A stretch of 64,000 nucleotides of DNA from Saprospiraceae bacterium (lineage in GTDB: Bacteria > Bacteroidota > Bacteroidia > Chitinophagales > Saprospiraceae), in the NCBI GenBank assembly GCA_026129545.1, contig JAHCHX010000001.1, forward strand, positions 929,501-993,500. Reading direction: 5' to 3'. Below the pieces are notes generated by a model that saw nothing but the letters and a program-made list of their open reading frames with translations, did not search any database and was not told the origin of the DNA. Every line of letters begins with the position of its first letter. The first letter of the stretch is position 1. The position numbers and the translations under genes are program-made. Positions 9,261 through 17,900 of this stretch are shown here, in pieces.

Positions 9261-10073
9261 CTATCGGCGCAGCCGAATCGTGAAGGTGTCGCCGTTGGAA
9301 GTGGTGAGCGTGGCGAAGCGGTCGCAGGTGCCGTTGCCAAAGTCGAGCGTCGAGTTCTTGTCATCGCGGGTAAACTGGATAACGCCTTCCGACACCCAGC
9401 GGCAAGTGGCTTTTTTGATGAGCGGCTGTGTGATGGTGGACGAAAAGACTACCCCGTTGCGATTGACACCCGAAGTGCTTCCTGTGGTGCTCCACACGTT
9501 GTCCAAATGCGTGGGGGTATTGCCGCCCTGAGCGAGGGTGCTGGTGTGCTGATGGTTCCAAGTGGTGGTGGTGCCATCGGAGTAAGTCAGCACCATGTTG
9601 GTGGCCTGTTTGGTGAACGACCAAAGGCCGTTGGCATCCTTGCCGTTGTTGGTCCATGACTTGGTGCCTTCCACTTTCACGTCGTCCACATAGAAGTTTT
9701 CAAACGTTTTGGTGCGTTGGGCGCCGGCGGTGAAGCGGTCGCCTGTTTGGGTGATGACAATTTTGCCCTTCAAGAGGTGCTGACCGTTGGGGCCGGCGCA
9801 ACCATCCGTGCCGTAGTCAATGGTGATGGTGTTCGGCCAAGTTCCCCAAGGCTGGGAGAGCGTCACGACCGGGCAAGTGCCACCTCCGCCGCGTTCTTCT
9901 ATGGCGACATCAACGGCGAAATCTATTTCTTCCGAAAAATCTTCTAGGGTGGCTATGTCTTCGGAAGTCGTGATGTCCGCGTCGTTGACTTTGGCATTGT
10001 CTGATTTTTCGCAAGCGTTGAAGAGGAGGATGCCCATGAAAAGGGCGCTGAGCAATAAAATGGACTTTTTCAT
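9261..10073 (-). CDS. lipoprotein of unknown function
   Basis: A 270-residue predicted lipoprotein. The N-terminus MKKSILLLSALFMGILLFNACEKSDN has a lipobox ending in Cys21, followed by an acidic, disordered stretch (DADITTSEDIATLEDFSEE). The rest is beta-rich with two cysteine-containing blocks, GGGGTCPVVTLSQPWG and DYGTDGCAGPNGQHLLKGKI, and ends in FGNGTCDRFATLTTSNGDTF. I do not recognise a named family, although similar lipoproteins are frequent in Bacteroidota genomes. It would sit in the outer membrane or periplasm. The Ser/Asp-rich residues just after the cysteine could act as a surface export signal of the kind known from this phylum, but that is inference. Confidence 0.85.
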   Translation of the reverse strand: MKKSILLLSALFMGILLFNACEKSDNAKVNDADITTSEDIATLEDFSEEIDFAVDVAIEERGGGGTCPVVTLSQPWGTWPNTITIDYGTDGCAGPNGQHLLKGKIVITQTGDRFTAGAQRTKTFENFYVDDVKVEGTKSWTNNGKDANGLWSFTKQATNMVLTYSDGTTTTWNHQHTSTLAQGGNTPTHLDNVWSTTGSTSGVNRNGVVFSSTITQPLIKKATCRWVSEGVIQFTRDDKNSTLDFGNGTCDRFATLTTSNGDTFTIRLRR

Positions 10074-10267
10074 TTTTTGAACCAGTTGTTGTGTTTGAAA
10101 GGTAAAGGTTGCAGGGGTCTATATCATTGACAATGAAACAAATAAGGTTCCGATGGTCTGCGCATCAACTGGGGCGAAACCCCACTTGCTTTTGTCAACC
10201 AATGAAAAACGGGAGCATAGACGGCGGGCAAAACGAAGGGTTTAAACAAGCGTGGCTTAAAGCTTCG

Positions 10268-11170
10268 TTAAAAGAAAATCTCTTGGGCCGTGCGGAAAGT
10301 GTTGGCATGGGCTTCCACGATGTCGGCGATGCGGGGGGAATAACCGCCGCCCATGCTCACGGCAACGGGGATGTGGTTTGTTTTGCAAAAAGACAGGACG
10401 ATGCGGTCGCGCTCGCGGCAACCTTCGCGGCTTAGGTGGAGGCGGCCCAATTTGTCGGAAGCCAGCACATCCACGCCACTTTGATAAAAAATGAAGTCTG
10501 GTTGCACCCTGTCGGCGAGGCGTGGCAAGGCCTCGCGCAGCGTTTTTAGGTAAGGCCCATCTTCCATGCCATCGGGCAGCCCTATGTCGAGGTCGGAGGT
10601 TTCCTTGCGCAGGGGATAGTTGCGCTCTCCGTGCATTGAGAAGGTGAACACGCGCGGCTCGTTGCGGAAGATATGTGCCGTTCCGTTGCCCTGATGCACG
10701 TCCAAGTCCACTATGAGTATTTGTCGGGCCAGCCCGTGGTCGAGCAAGTAATTGGCTGCCACGGCTTGGTCATTGAAACAACAGAACCCCTCGCCGCGGT
10801 CGGCGAATGCGTGATGGGTGCCGCCTGCCACATTGAGTGCGCAGCCGTGTTGGAGGGCATATTGGGCGCACCGCACAGTGCCGTTGGAGATGTGCCGCCC
10901 GCGCTCCACGAATTTTTCATTGATGGGAAACCCGATGGCCCGGATTTCACGGTCTGAAAAGCTGACGGTGGTGAGTTTGTCCCAGTATTCTTTGGTGTGG
11001 GTTCGCAGCGCGACGGGTTCTGAGAGCGGGTCGGGATGGAAAAAGTTGTTGTTGGTCACGGTGCCCTCGTAGAGTAGTTGCTCGGGCAATAGCTCGTATT
11101 TGAGCATGGGGAACCGATGTCCCTCAGGCAGTTCGTATTTGTATATCGGCGACCAAGCGATTTTGAGCAC
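10268..11170 (-). CDS. histone deacetylase/acetoin utilisation family hydrolase
   Basis: A 300-residue zinc-dependent deacetylase of the arginase/deacetylase fold. In bacteria these act on acetylpolyamines, acetoin-pathway proteins or other acyl-amines. The start is GTG at 11170, whose G is shared with the TAG stop of the upstream gene; this indicates translational coupling, and MLKIAWSPIYKYELPEGHRF is a family-typical opening. Active-site motifs are all visible: GGTHHA (the His-His dyad), EGFCCFNDQAVA, DLDVHQGNG (zinc Asp and His), and SGVDVLASDKLGRL with the second zinc Asp. It is the last gene of a three-gene minus-strand operon with a PspA-like membrane protein and a coiled-coil protein. 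The substrate is unknown. Confidence 0.93.
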   Translation of the reverse strand: MLKIAWSPIYKYELPEGHRFPMLKYELLPEQLLYEGTVTNNNFFHPDPLSEPVALRTHTKEYWDKLTTVSFSDREIRAIGFPINEKFVERGRHISNGTVRCAQYALQHGCALNVAGGTHHAFADRGEGFCCFNDQAVAANYLLDHGLARQILIVDLDVHQGNGTAHIFRNEPRVFTFSMHGERNYPLRKETSDLDIGLPDGMEDGPYLKTLREALPRLADRVQPDFIFYQSGVDVLASDKLGRLHLSREGCRERDRIVLSFCKTNHIPVAVSMGGGYSPRIADIVEAHANTFRTAQEIFF

Positions 11171-12153
11171 TACTCAAATAGTTTTGTGTAATCGTTCTCG
11201 TCTTTTAATAGTTCTTTGGGCGGCTTGTTCAAATCTAGGGGCTTTTCCGCAGGTTTCTTGGTTTTTGCGGGGGGGGCGAGCAACGGGCTTTCTTTTTCCC
11301 ATTGCTCTAGCATCCGAAGCCCTTCTTCCGCGAAGATGCCGTTTTGCAGGTCAATGGAAGCCATAAGGTTGCGGCTGGTATCCATGAATCGCTCCATTTC
11401 ACCCACTTTGTTGCTCACATCGTCGGCCAGGGCTTCCAATGCTTGGTCGAACATGGCGCGTTGGTCGGGGTCGCCGCTGATAACACTCATGGCCGAGCGA
11501 ATGGCCGAATGGCTGGCGTGAATCGCCTTGTATTCCTGCTCTTTCACCGCTACTTGGTCTTTGGTGTCGTCCAGTACGATTTCGGAGTTCTCATACATCT
11601 TTGCCAAGATGCGATAAAGCACCTCCATGCGCATATAGAGTTCCTCGTACTTGGCATTGGCTTCTTTCAACCGACCAGCCTTGCGAGCGGCGAGCGCCAT
11701 ATTCTTGTCGTCACCTTTTTTCTTGGCTTGCTCTGCCAGTGTCATGTTCTTTTTGATTTCGTCGGTGTTGGCATCCATGGTGCCTTTTAGTTGGCGCATC
11801 TGGCCACGCAGCGAACCGATTTGGCGACTCATCTTCTTCAAGGTGTCCTGCAAATCTTCGATGTATGATTTCAGAATCGAGATAGGGTCAATTTTTACAA
11901 AAAGACCCGTTATCCAGCGCATCACGGACTTGTATAGATACCACACGAGGTTGCGCAATTTGGGGTCGAGCACCACATAAATCAAGACTGCCAAAACAGC
12001 CAGCAGTCCCGCGAAATAAAGCGTGTTGGAAACCAATAGAACAAGTGCCGGCAGCAGGCTACTCAACAAAATGCCGCCGCCCACCACCATCCCCAGCAGG
12101 AACAGCGCACCCGTGATGCCCTCCGGGCGTTGCCAAAATGATTTTTGTTGCAT
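11170..12153 (-). CDS. membrane-anchored coiled-coil protein resembling PspA/Vipp1
   Basis: A 327-residue protein with two membrane helices near the N-terminus (about residues 14-40 and 44-63). A long helical coiled-coil region (about 90-270) and a basic, proline-rich tail follow. The stretch from DPISILKSYIEDLQDTLKKM through QAKKKGDDKNMALAARKAGR to VLYRILAKMYENSE has the pattern of PspA/Vipp1 (ESCRT-III-like) proteins: a DP start, the EDLQDTL helix, the GDDxxA turn and then a long hairpin helix. Ordinary PspA lacks transmembrane segments, so this would be an anchored variant. It lies 21 bases after the coiled-coil gene and overlaps the deacetylase gene by one base. The PspA link is inferred from pattern; a profile search or structure prediction would decide. 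Confidence 0.8.
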   Translation of the reverse strand: MQQKSFWQRPEGITGALFLLGMVVGGGILLSSLLPALVLLVSNTLYFAGLLAVLAVLIYVVLDPKLRNLVWYLYKSVMRWITGLFVKIDPISILKSYIEDLQDTLKKMSRQIGSLRGQMRQLKGTMDANTDEIKKNMTLAEQAKKKGDDKNMALAARKAGRLKEANAKYEELYMRMEVLYRILAKMYENSEIVLDDTKDQVAVKEQEYKAIHASHSAIRSAMSVISGDPDQRAMFDQALEALADDVSNKVGEMERFMDTSRNLMASIDLQNGIFAEEGLRMLEQWEKESPLLAPPAKTKKPAEKPLDLNKPPKELLKDENDYTKLFE

Positions 12154-12174
12154 AAGAACACAGTTGTGTGGCCA

Positions 12175-12720
12175 CTACAAATACTTGTGCATATTCTCGA
12201 TATCCTTGTCGATATGCAGCAAAACGGCTTTGTGAGTTTTTTCAAAGGCGGCTTTGGCCTTTTCGAGTTTTTCGCTCTCAAGTTTGGAGGCGGCCTCGGC
12301 TTGGTCAATCTGGTTGAGGTATCCGCCGATTTCGTCCTGAAGGCGAGCGATTTCCGCTTTGTGCCGCTCCACTTGGTCGCGCAGTCGCTTGGCTTCTTCC
12401 TGTCGGGCGGTTATTTTCACGGCGTTCTGGTTTTCGAGGGCTTTGTCGAACTGTTCCCTTTCTTTTTCCACAAGGTTGCGATAATAAGTGGCGGATTCGA
12501 TGAGTTTTTCCTTCGTCACGCCCACGGTGGCTGCGGTGGTGAAGGCGCTTTTGTGCGCGGTGGGTTCGTCGAGTTTCATTTGCGAAAGGGCGACGACGGC
12601 GCGTTTGAACTCGTAATAGTCGAATCCGGGCAGATTGTTTTTCTCAATGGCGGAGGCTAAAAACTCAAGGCTTCGTTCGTCCAGCCCCTCTGCGGCAAAA
12701 AGCGATTTTGTTGTGACCAT
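12175..12720 (-). CDS. coiled-coil protein of unknown function
   Basis: A 181-residue soluble protein that begins MVTTKSLFAAEGLDERSLEF at 12720. A longer frame runs upstream to 12900, but those residues overlap the divergent promoter region and look non-coding. The first 75 residues are globular and helical, with SAIEKNNLPGFDYYEFKRAV. Residues about 80-165 form a heptad-rich coiled coil (ARQEEAKRLRDQVERHKAEI, ARLQDEIGGYLNQIDQAEAA). No signal peptide or membrane segment is present. It is the first gene of the operon with the PspA-like and deacetylase-like genes, and it is transcribed away from the TIR-like gene across a 211-base gap. No family recognised; a partner role for the PspA-like protein is a guess from position. 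Confidence 0.8.
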   Translation of the reverse strand: MVTTKSLFAAEGLDERSLEFLASAIEKNNLPGFDYYEFKRAVVALSQMKLDEPTAHKSAFTTAATVGVTKEKLIESATYYRNLVEKEREQFDKALENQNAVKITARQEEAKRLRDQVERHKAEIARLQDEIGGYLNQIDQAEAASKLESEKLEKAKAAFEKTHKAVLLHIDKDIENMHKYL

Positions 12721-12878
12721 TTTTTTAGGTGGAATTGGATGGTAAAAGGTTTGAAAAAGATTGGTTGAGTTTGCATTTGCAAAAGTCTCATCGCAAATGA
12801 AGGCGAAAAAGAGGGCTTGGGGCGCGACGAGGGCAAAATTGCGACGAATATGCGAAATTAGCCGATGGAGCGCCCTCT

Positions 12879-12909
12879 TTTGCAAATTGCTTTTTTTCAA
12901 GTACGTTTG
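12879..12909 (+). promoter_or_regulatory. Bacteroidota-type promoter for the TIR-like gene
   Basis: TTTG at 12879-12882, 19 bases, then TACGTTTG at 12902-12909. This matches both elements and the usual spacing of the Bacteroidota housekeeping promoter. The start codon at 12932 would follow a leader of only about 15 bases, which also supports that start over the longer upstream frame. Confidence 0.7.
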
Positions 12910-12931
12910 TCAGCGCAAAACCGACAACGCC

Positions 12932-13792
12932 ATGACGCCAGTAAAGTTGAAAGTTTACATCTCGCACACACCTGACGACAAAAAAACGGTCAAGGAGCTG
13001 TACGATTTTCTGCGCCCGATGCATGACGAGGTGGATATTTGGTACAATGACCCGCCTCCGGCCCCTCGCCCGCTTTCGCTGCCCTGGGAATGGATTTCGT
13101 TGTTGCTTCCCATCTTCCAGCCCCGCGATTTTAGGGGTGAATACGCCAAAGTGAACCAGCGTCGCAAGGAACGCGCCCACATCTACCTGTTCATGACGAG
13201 TTACAAGTCGCTGAACGACCCACAAATACAAAACGACCTGCGCTTGGCCGCAGGCAGAAGAGTGGATGGCGATTGGCTCAGCCCACACATTTTTCCCGTC
13301 ATACTCGCACCATCGCTTTGGAAAGAAAAATCGCCGCTGTCGAACTACGATATTCTTGGCCCAAAGAAAAAAACGCTGGTCGAAGTCAAGCCCATCGAGG
13401 AGGGATTCTACGAAATTGCCAAACAACTTTCCAAAGTTATCAAAGAGGCACAACGCGGTCTGGATGAGGCCAAATTTGCGCAAAGCCGTCTGGCGGCTCC
13501 CGACGGAACTGCGCTGCCAGCGGGTCAACAGGCGCAGCCGTATTTGGGCGACGAGGACGATTCGTTGGAATACCGGCCACCGTCCCAAGTGAATCCGCCC
13601 GAATGGCTTGGTTGGATGATTTGGTTCTTTCTTTTCATATCGCTCATGCGGGGCTTGCGCGGCGACTTGCCTCGAGCCACGGTGGGCCGCCAAGATGCCG
13701 AGCGGCCTGTTCCGACTTTGGAAACCGAATACCCGCGTGAGCAACCCATGCGTCCCGTGTTGGAAGACAAGCCGCTTCCGCCACCTGATTAA
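12932..13792 (+). CDS. TIR-like domain protein with C-terminal membrane segment
   Basis: A 286-residue protein. Residues 1-170 resemble a Toll/interleukin-1 receptor (TIR) fold: KLKVYISHTPDDKKTVKELY opens with the expected first strand and helix, DEVDIWYND is the second strand, and HIYLFMTSYKSLND, FPVILAPSLW and GFYEIAKQLSKVI follow in TIR order. The position that usually holds the catalytic Glu of NAD-cleaving TIR enzymes falls in NDPQIQNDLRLA, where I see Asp rather than Glu, so enzymatic activity is doubtful. A single hydrophobic segment, WLGWMIWFFLFISLM (about residues 227-241), precedes a short charged tail. It is divergent from the coiled-coil/PspA-like operon and 21 bases upstream of the ARPP-1 lipoprotein gene. 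Bacterial TIR proteins often act in immunity or signalling; here that is inference. Confidence 0.8.
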   Translation: MTPVKLKVYISHTPDDKKTVKELYDFLRPMHDEVDIWYNDPPPAPRPLSLPWEWISLLLPIFQPRDFRGEYAKVNQRRKERAHIYLFMTSYKSLNDPQIQNDLRLAAGRRVDGDWLSPHIFPVILAPSLWKEKSPLSNYDILGPKKKTLVEVKPIEEGFYEIAKQLSKVIKEAQRGLDEAKFAQSRLAAPDGTALPAGQQAQPYLGDEDDSLEYRPPSQVNPPEWLGWMIWFFLFISLMRGLRGDLPRATVGRQDAERPVPTLETEYPREQPMRPVLEDKPLPPPD

Positions 13793-13813
13793 ACATAAGA
13801 AATTCAGAAAGTT

Positions 13814-14812
13814 ATGAAAAAACATCTCTGTGTGCCTGTGCTTGTCTTACTCCTTTTGACGGCCTGCCAAAACGACAATACCCCTACCGTCGCCAACACC
13901 CCCACTTCACATGGTCTTCGTCTCAGCGTTCAAAACGACCCTGAATGGGAATTTCAAAACCTGCGCATCTACCCCGTGTTGGCCGATGCCGCGCTACTCG
14001 AAAAGCACGCTGACTTGCGGCACTTGAAAACCCTCACGGAAGGAATGAAAACCCCCGGTTTTCGCATCACCGAACTCAAACAGTTCGGTCGCTCCGTCGA
14101 ACCCCGCGTCAACGCACTCACTGTGCAAAACAAAAGCGAGGAGCCTATCTTCATCATGTCGGGTGATGTGGTGACGGGCGGCAACCAAGACCGCGTGATA
14201 GCGCAAGACCAAGTAGTGGTGGCTCGAACGGTGCGTAATATCGAGGTCTTTTGTGTGGAACAAGGCCGCTGGCACTTCGATGACCCTACCGCAACGGAGG
14301 ATGAAAAGCGAATTTTTGCCTTCAAAGGGTATTACAACGTAGCCAGTCCGCAAGTGCGTGAGGCCGTGCAACGTACTGGGAATCAGGAAGAGGTGTGGAG
14401 TGCCGTCGCCAAAGTGACCTCATCCAACAGCGCCGTGTCCGGTACTAAAACATACGCCGCGCTCGAAACGGCTCAAGAGTACAAGGCCAAGCGCGACGCA
14501 TACATTGGCTATTTCGACGGCAAGCCGGAGCACCTTACTAACATGGTAGGCATGGTGGTCGTTTGTGGCGACCGCGTGTTGGGCGTGGATATTTTTGGTC
14601 ATCCCGACTTGTTCCGCCGCAAATTCGAGCCGCTGCTCCACGGCTACGCGACTGAAGCCATCGCTACCGCCGCCCCGCCCCGTGTCTCCGACAGCGAGTT
14701 GCAGCGCACGTTCGACAAAGTGGCTCGCTTGGCTGCACCCGATGCTGTTCCCAACGACGAGGCGGGCAAATTTGCTATGGGCGATGCGTGGGTGCATCTC
14801 TACAAGAAATGA
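13814..14812 (+). CDS. ARPP-1/DUF6569 family lipoprotein
   Basis: A 332-residue predicted lipoprotein: KKHLCVPVLVLLLLTACQND gives a lipobox cysteine near residue 18. The body matches the ARPP-1 (DUF6569) domain, whose recognisable blocks are FQNLRIYPVLAD, TPGFRITELKQFGRSVEPRV, LTVQNKSEEPIFIMSGDVV and GGNQDRVIAQDQVVVA. The family is named for association with ARG-like and rhodanese/phosphatase proteins; its chemistry is not known to me. It follows the TIR-like gene by 21 bases and is likely co-transcribed with it. The mature protein should be held in a membrane facing the periplasm or outside. Family call is by motif recall. Confidence 0.85.
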   Translation: MKKHLCVPVLVLLLLTACQNDNTPTVANTPTSHGLRLSVQNDPEWEFQNLRIYPVLADAALLEKHADLRHLKTLTEGMKTPGFRITELKQFGRSVEPRVNALTVQNKSEEPIFIMSGDVVTGGNQDRVIAQDQVVVARTVRNIEVFCVEQGRWHFDDPTATEDEKRIFAFKGYYNVASPQVREAVQRTGNQEEVWSAVAKVTSSNSAVSGTKTYAALETAQEYKAKRDAYIGYFDGKPEHLTNMVGMVVVCGDRVLGVDIFGHPDLFRRKFEPLLHGYATEAIATAAPPRVSDSELQRTFDKVARLAAPDAVPNDEAGKFAMGDAWVHLYKK

Positions 14813-14837
14813 AGATTGACTTTGCCATATAGATGTG

Positions 14838-14884
14838 AAGCCACAAAGGTTTCAAGAATCCAATTCTTGGAGCATTTGTGGCTT
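14838..14884. repeat. two-tier hairpin between convergent genes
   Basis: AAGCCACAAA at 14838-14847 pairs exactly with TTTGTGGCTT at 14875-14884. Inside it, CAAGAAT (14853-14859) pairs with ATTCTTG (14863-14869) around a three-base loop. There is no T run, so it may be a REP-like element or a bidirectional transcript end between the ARPP-1 gene and the end of the large operon. Confidence 0.6.
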
Positions 14885-14902
14885 TGTGGCAATTACGCTG
14901 CA

Positions 14903-17900
14903 CTAAGGCATTTTTTCCACAAATTTGTTGACCCTTGCCAAATCCGCCCCGATGGTGATGGGGCGCCATGTAGTTGCCAATATGGTAGCGGGCAAAAACA
15001 TGGAGAGTGCGGTTTTGTCGAGTTGCTGCGGCTCCACCGCACGCAGACGGGCCAAATCAAGCGTGTCGTGCAGGGTGGTCACGAGGTCCTCCCATTGCCA
15101 AGCGCCATTGAAATTGGGCGGCGTGGCGAGCAGGATGGCTTGCGGAGGCTCTGCGTTCGGTTTGTCGAAGTGGAAAGCGATGCCGGTCGTTTCCGTTTCG
15201 GAAGGGATGATTTCCGTCCATTCGTCGAGTAGCAACCCGCATTGCGGTTGGTTTTTGTCAAAACCAGCCCCGGTGTAAATAGCTGTGTAGAGCAGGTGGT
15301 CGCGTTCCAATTTTTCGTTTGTGTCTGGCGGGAATTCCAAAGCTAACCACGGGACATCGGCCTCAAATGGAAACTGTGCCGGGTGTAGCGCTGGTGTCGT
15401 GGTGCTGAACGCCTCTGTCAGGAAAGTCAGGTTCTCCAAGTGGTGTATTTTCTCGCGCACCCTTGCCATGCCGTGAAGCCAATCGTCCACCGGAAATGCG
15501 TTTTTGAGTATAGCCTGCTGATAGTTAAGCAGTTGGGATGTGTTGTTGTGTGCTTTTTCCCATTCCTCCGCTTGAGTGCTTGGCGGGACGAATGAGGGCA
15601 CCAACACAAATTCGTCCCCGAATATCGCTCGGGCAGCCTCCGTCAGGATTTGGACTTTTTTATCGGAGGCTGCTTGCGTGTCGTGTTCGTCCAGTTTGGA
15701 TTGCACGCTTTCGATACGCTTGTCCAAATCGGCGATAAGCTGCTCCGTCCTTGTCCGAATATCTTCCGCAAGCACGACGATTGATTGCTCTATCTGATTT
15801 GCTTCGACCTCCTGCAAATCAAAGTTCTCTACAGGCAGCAAGGAGGTAAAGTCGGCCCAGACCTCGCTTAGGTTGGTCTTGGCAGTTTGTGTCAACAGTT
15901 GGAAGTCGTTTTTCCTTGCCTCGAACAATGCCTTTTTGGCCTCTATTTCCGCATATATCTGGATAGCGTTTTTGCCTGCGGTGTCCACGAAAGTGGTAGA
16001 GATGAGCAACTCCGCTTTTTGCAGCAGTTCGATGCGCTCCTGTTCGCCGGGCTGGATAGGCAAGTCTAAGAGCAAATCATCGTACTCCACCAATTTTTCC
16101 TCCCACCGTTGCGCGATTTCGGAGGCTTTTTTCAAAATGCTGCTGAAAATGGCGCCCTTGGTCTCATAAAAAATGCCATAGCCTGTTTGCGGCAAGCCAT
16201 ACAGGGAAATTGAACGCAGCGCCACGACGAGGTCGCCAAGATAGTTGTCAATGTTGGCGACTATGTTTGGCGTGTCAGGGCCGGGTTGGGGGAAAACCAA
16301 ATCAAGTTGGTTGAGCAGCGGTTGAAGGCGCGTTGTTTTTTCGTTCGCCAAATCTGTCAGCAAAAAATCCACTCTGGTGCGTTGGAGTGCGATGCCGCCT
16401 TCATGTTCAGGCTTGGCCTCGGTTGGCAACGCCACGTCCGTGGAACGGAGCGGGCGCGAGCGCAACAACAAGGCTCGAAGGCTGCGCAGCATGGGCATTA
16501 TTTCAAAAAAAGAAAAATGCCCTGCGTCACATTCGGTGTAAGTGATGTGCAAAGTCGAATCGGGGCGGGGGCTTGGCGCGGCGTTCCGAAAAACATATTC
16601 GCGGATGCGGTCTTCCAATTCCGTGCGCGTTTCCAAGCTGTCGGCGTTAATAATATACAGCAAATCAAGAGGTTGAAGCCCCAAATTGGCTTGCGTCACG
16701 AATATGGGGTTGGGATTTCCTTCGTATTCCACCTTGCAACTTATTTGTGCCGCTGGGGGCAGCGTGTCTTTTAGCCAATGGTGCATGGCAGGCTCGGCCT
16801 TGGCACGTGGGTTGTCGGAAGCCGCCGCGACGGCGGATGCGTCAAAATGAAGGGCGACCCGGTGCGTTAGGCCGATGCCGCTGCGCGGCGTCTGCACCAC
16901 TTCCGGCACTGGCGGGAAAGTGGCTTGACTGTAAGCGTCGAGGGTGGCTGCCGCCCGGTCATAGTTGCCCAACACCACCTGATGCACGCCTTCCGCAATG
17001 GCGAGGTCAGCCAACGCATCGTAAATGTCGAGCAGGCGATTGATTTCGGCATTGATGATGTTTTGTTGGGCAATGGTAGCGGTTGGCAATTTGTTTGGCA
17101 TGGGGAACCCGAAAGGATATGGCTTCACGGTGCCGTTGGGGTTTTTGACGTGGCGAATCAAATTCAGCCCATTGACCACGTTGCGGGCTTCGATGGCCTC
17201 GATGGACACATCGTCGGGCAAGTCTTCTGGGCGCGTGTAAAGCGGGAAAACGCGTCGAAGCGGGTAGATGAATTCATCACATTCCGCGAAGTTGTAGCGG
17301 TCGTGCAGCCCGCGCTCGAATTGATAGCCGAGCAAAGCGGCAAGGCTTTGGCCGTTGCGAATGCCTTCTATCATGCTCAGTGCAAGGCGCACGCGCTCGG
17401 AAGCGAGGTTGACTTTTAGCAGCTCTGGATGGGCGGGGGTGGCGTTGGCTATGTAGCCATTGCGCAAAATGGCTGCGGTGACGGCGTGGTTGACGGAGGG
17501 CGCATGGATGTAGCCTTCGTTTTTGTTGTCGCGCACAAGTTGTATGCGTTGGTTTTCAGGCACTTGTTTGTTGAAAATCTCGTCCAGTTTTGTGTCATTG
17601 GGGACGAAAGGGGTAAGTTTTTTTTGTTCTGAAACCACGTTTTCCAGCCATCCGTAAGCGCCCAAGTACACCCCTTTTCGGTGCAGCGAATCGTCGCCCA
17701 GCCCTTCGTCGTCGCCCAAACGAGCGTATCGCATGGAGGCGAGTTGGAAATGGACGAGGCCATTTATCCAAGCGTCGAGGCGGTAGGAGCAGCAGTCGAG
17801 ATGCTCGGCCAAGAGGCGTTCGAGACGGGCGGTGGGTGTTTGGGTCAGGTGCTCGAGGGCTTTCAGTTGCTCGCTCAGATAACGGGTGCCAAACAGGTGG

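Noticed and set aside
12721..12900. Upstream extension of the coiled-coil gene
   Set aside because: Its residues do not continue the helical pattern and it overlaps the promoter of the divergent TIR-like gene, so the ATG at 12720 was used.
12761..12931. Longer start for the TIR-like gene
   Set aside because: It would place the coding start upstream of the consensus promoter at 12879-12909 and adds a non-TIR leader.
15057..15797. Several plus-strand frames of 60-130 codons inside the 1908-residue gene
   Set aside because: They lie antisense to a continuous 5.7-kb gene and have low-complexity, Arg/Ser-rich composition typical of shadows.
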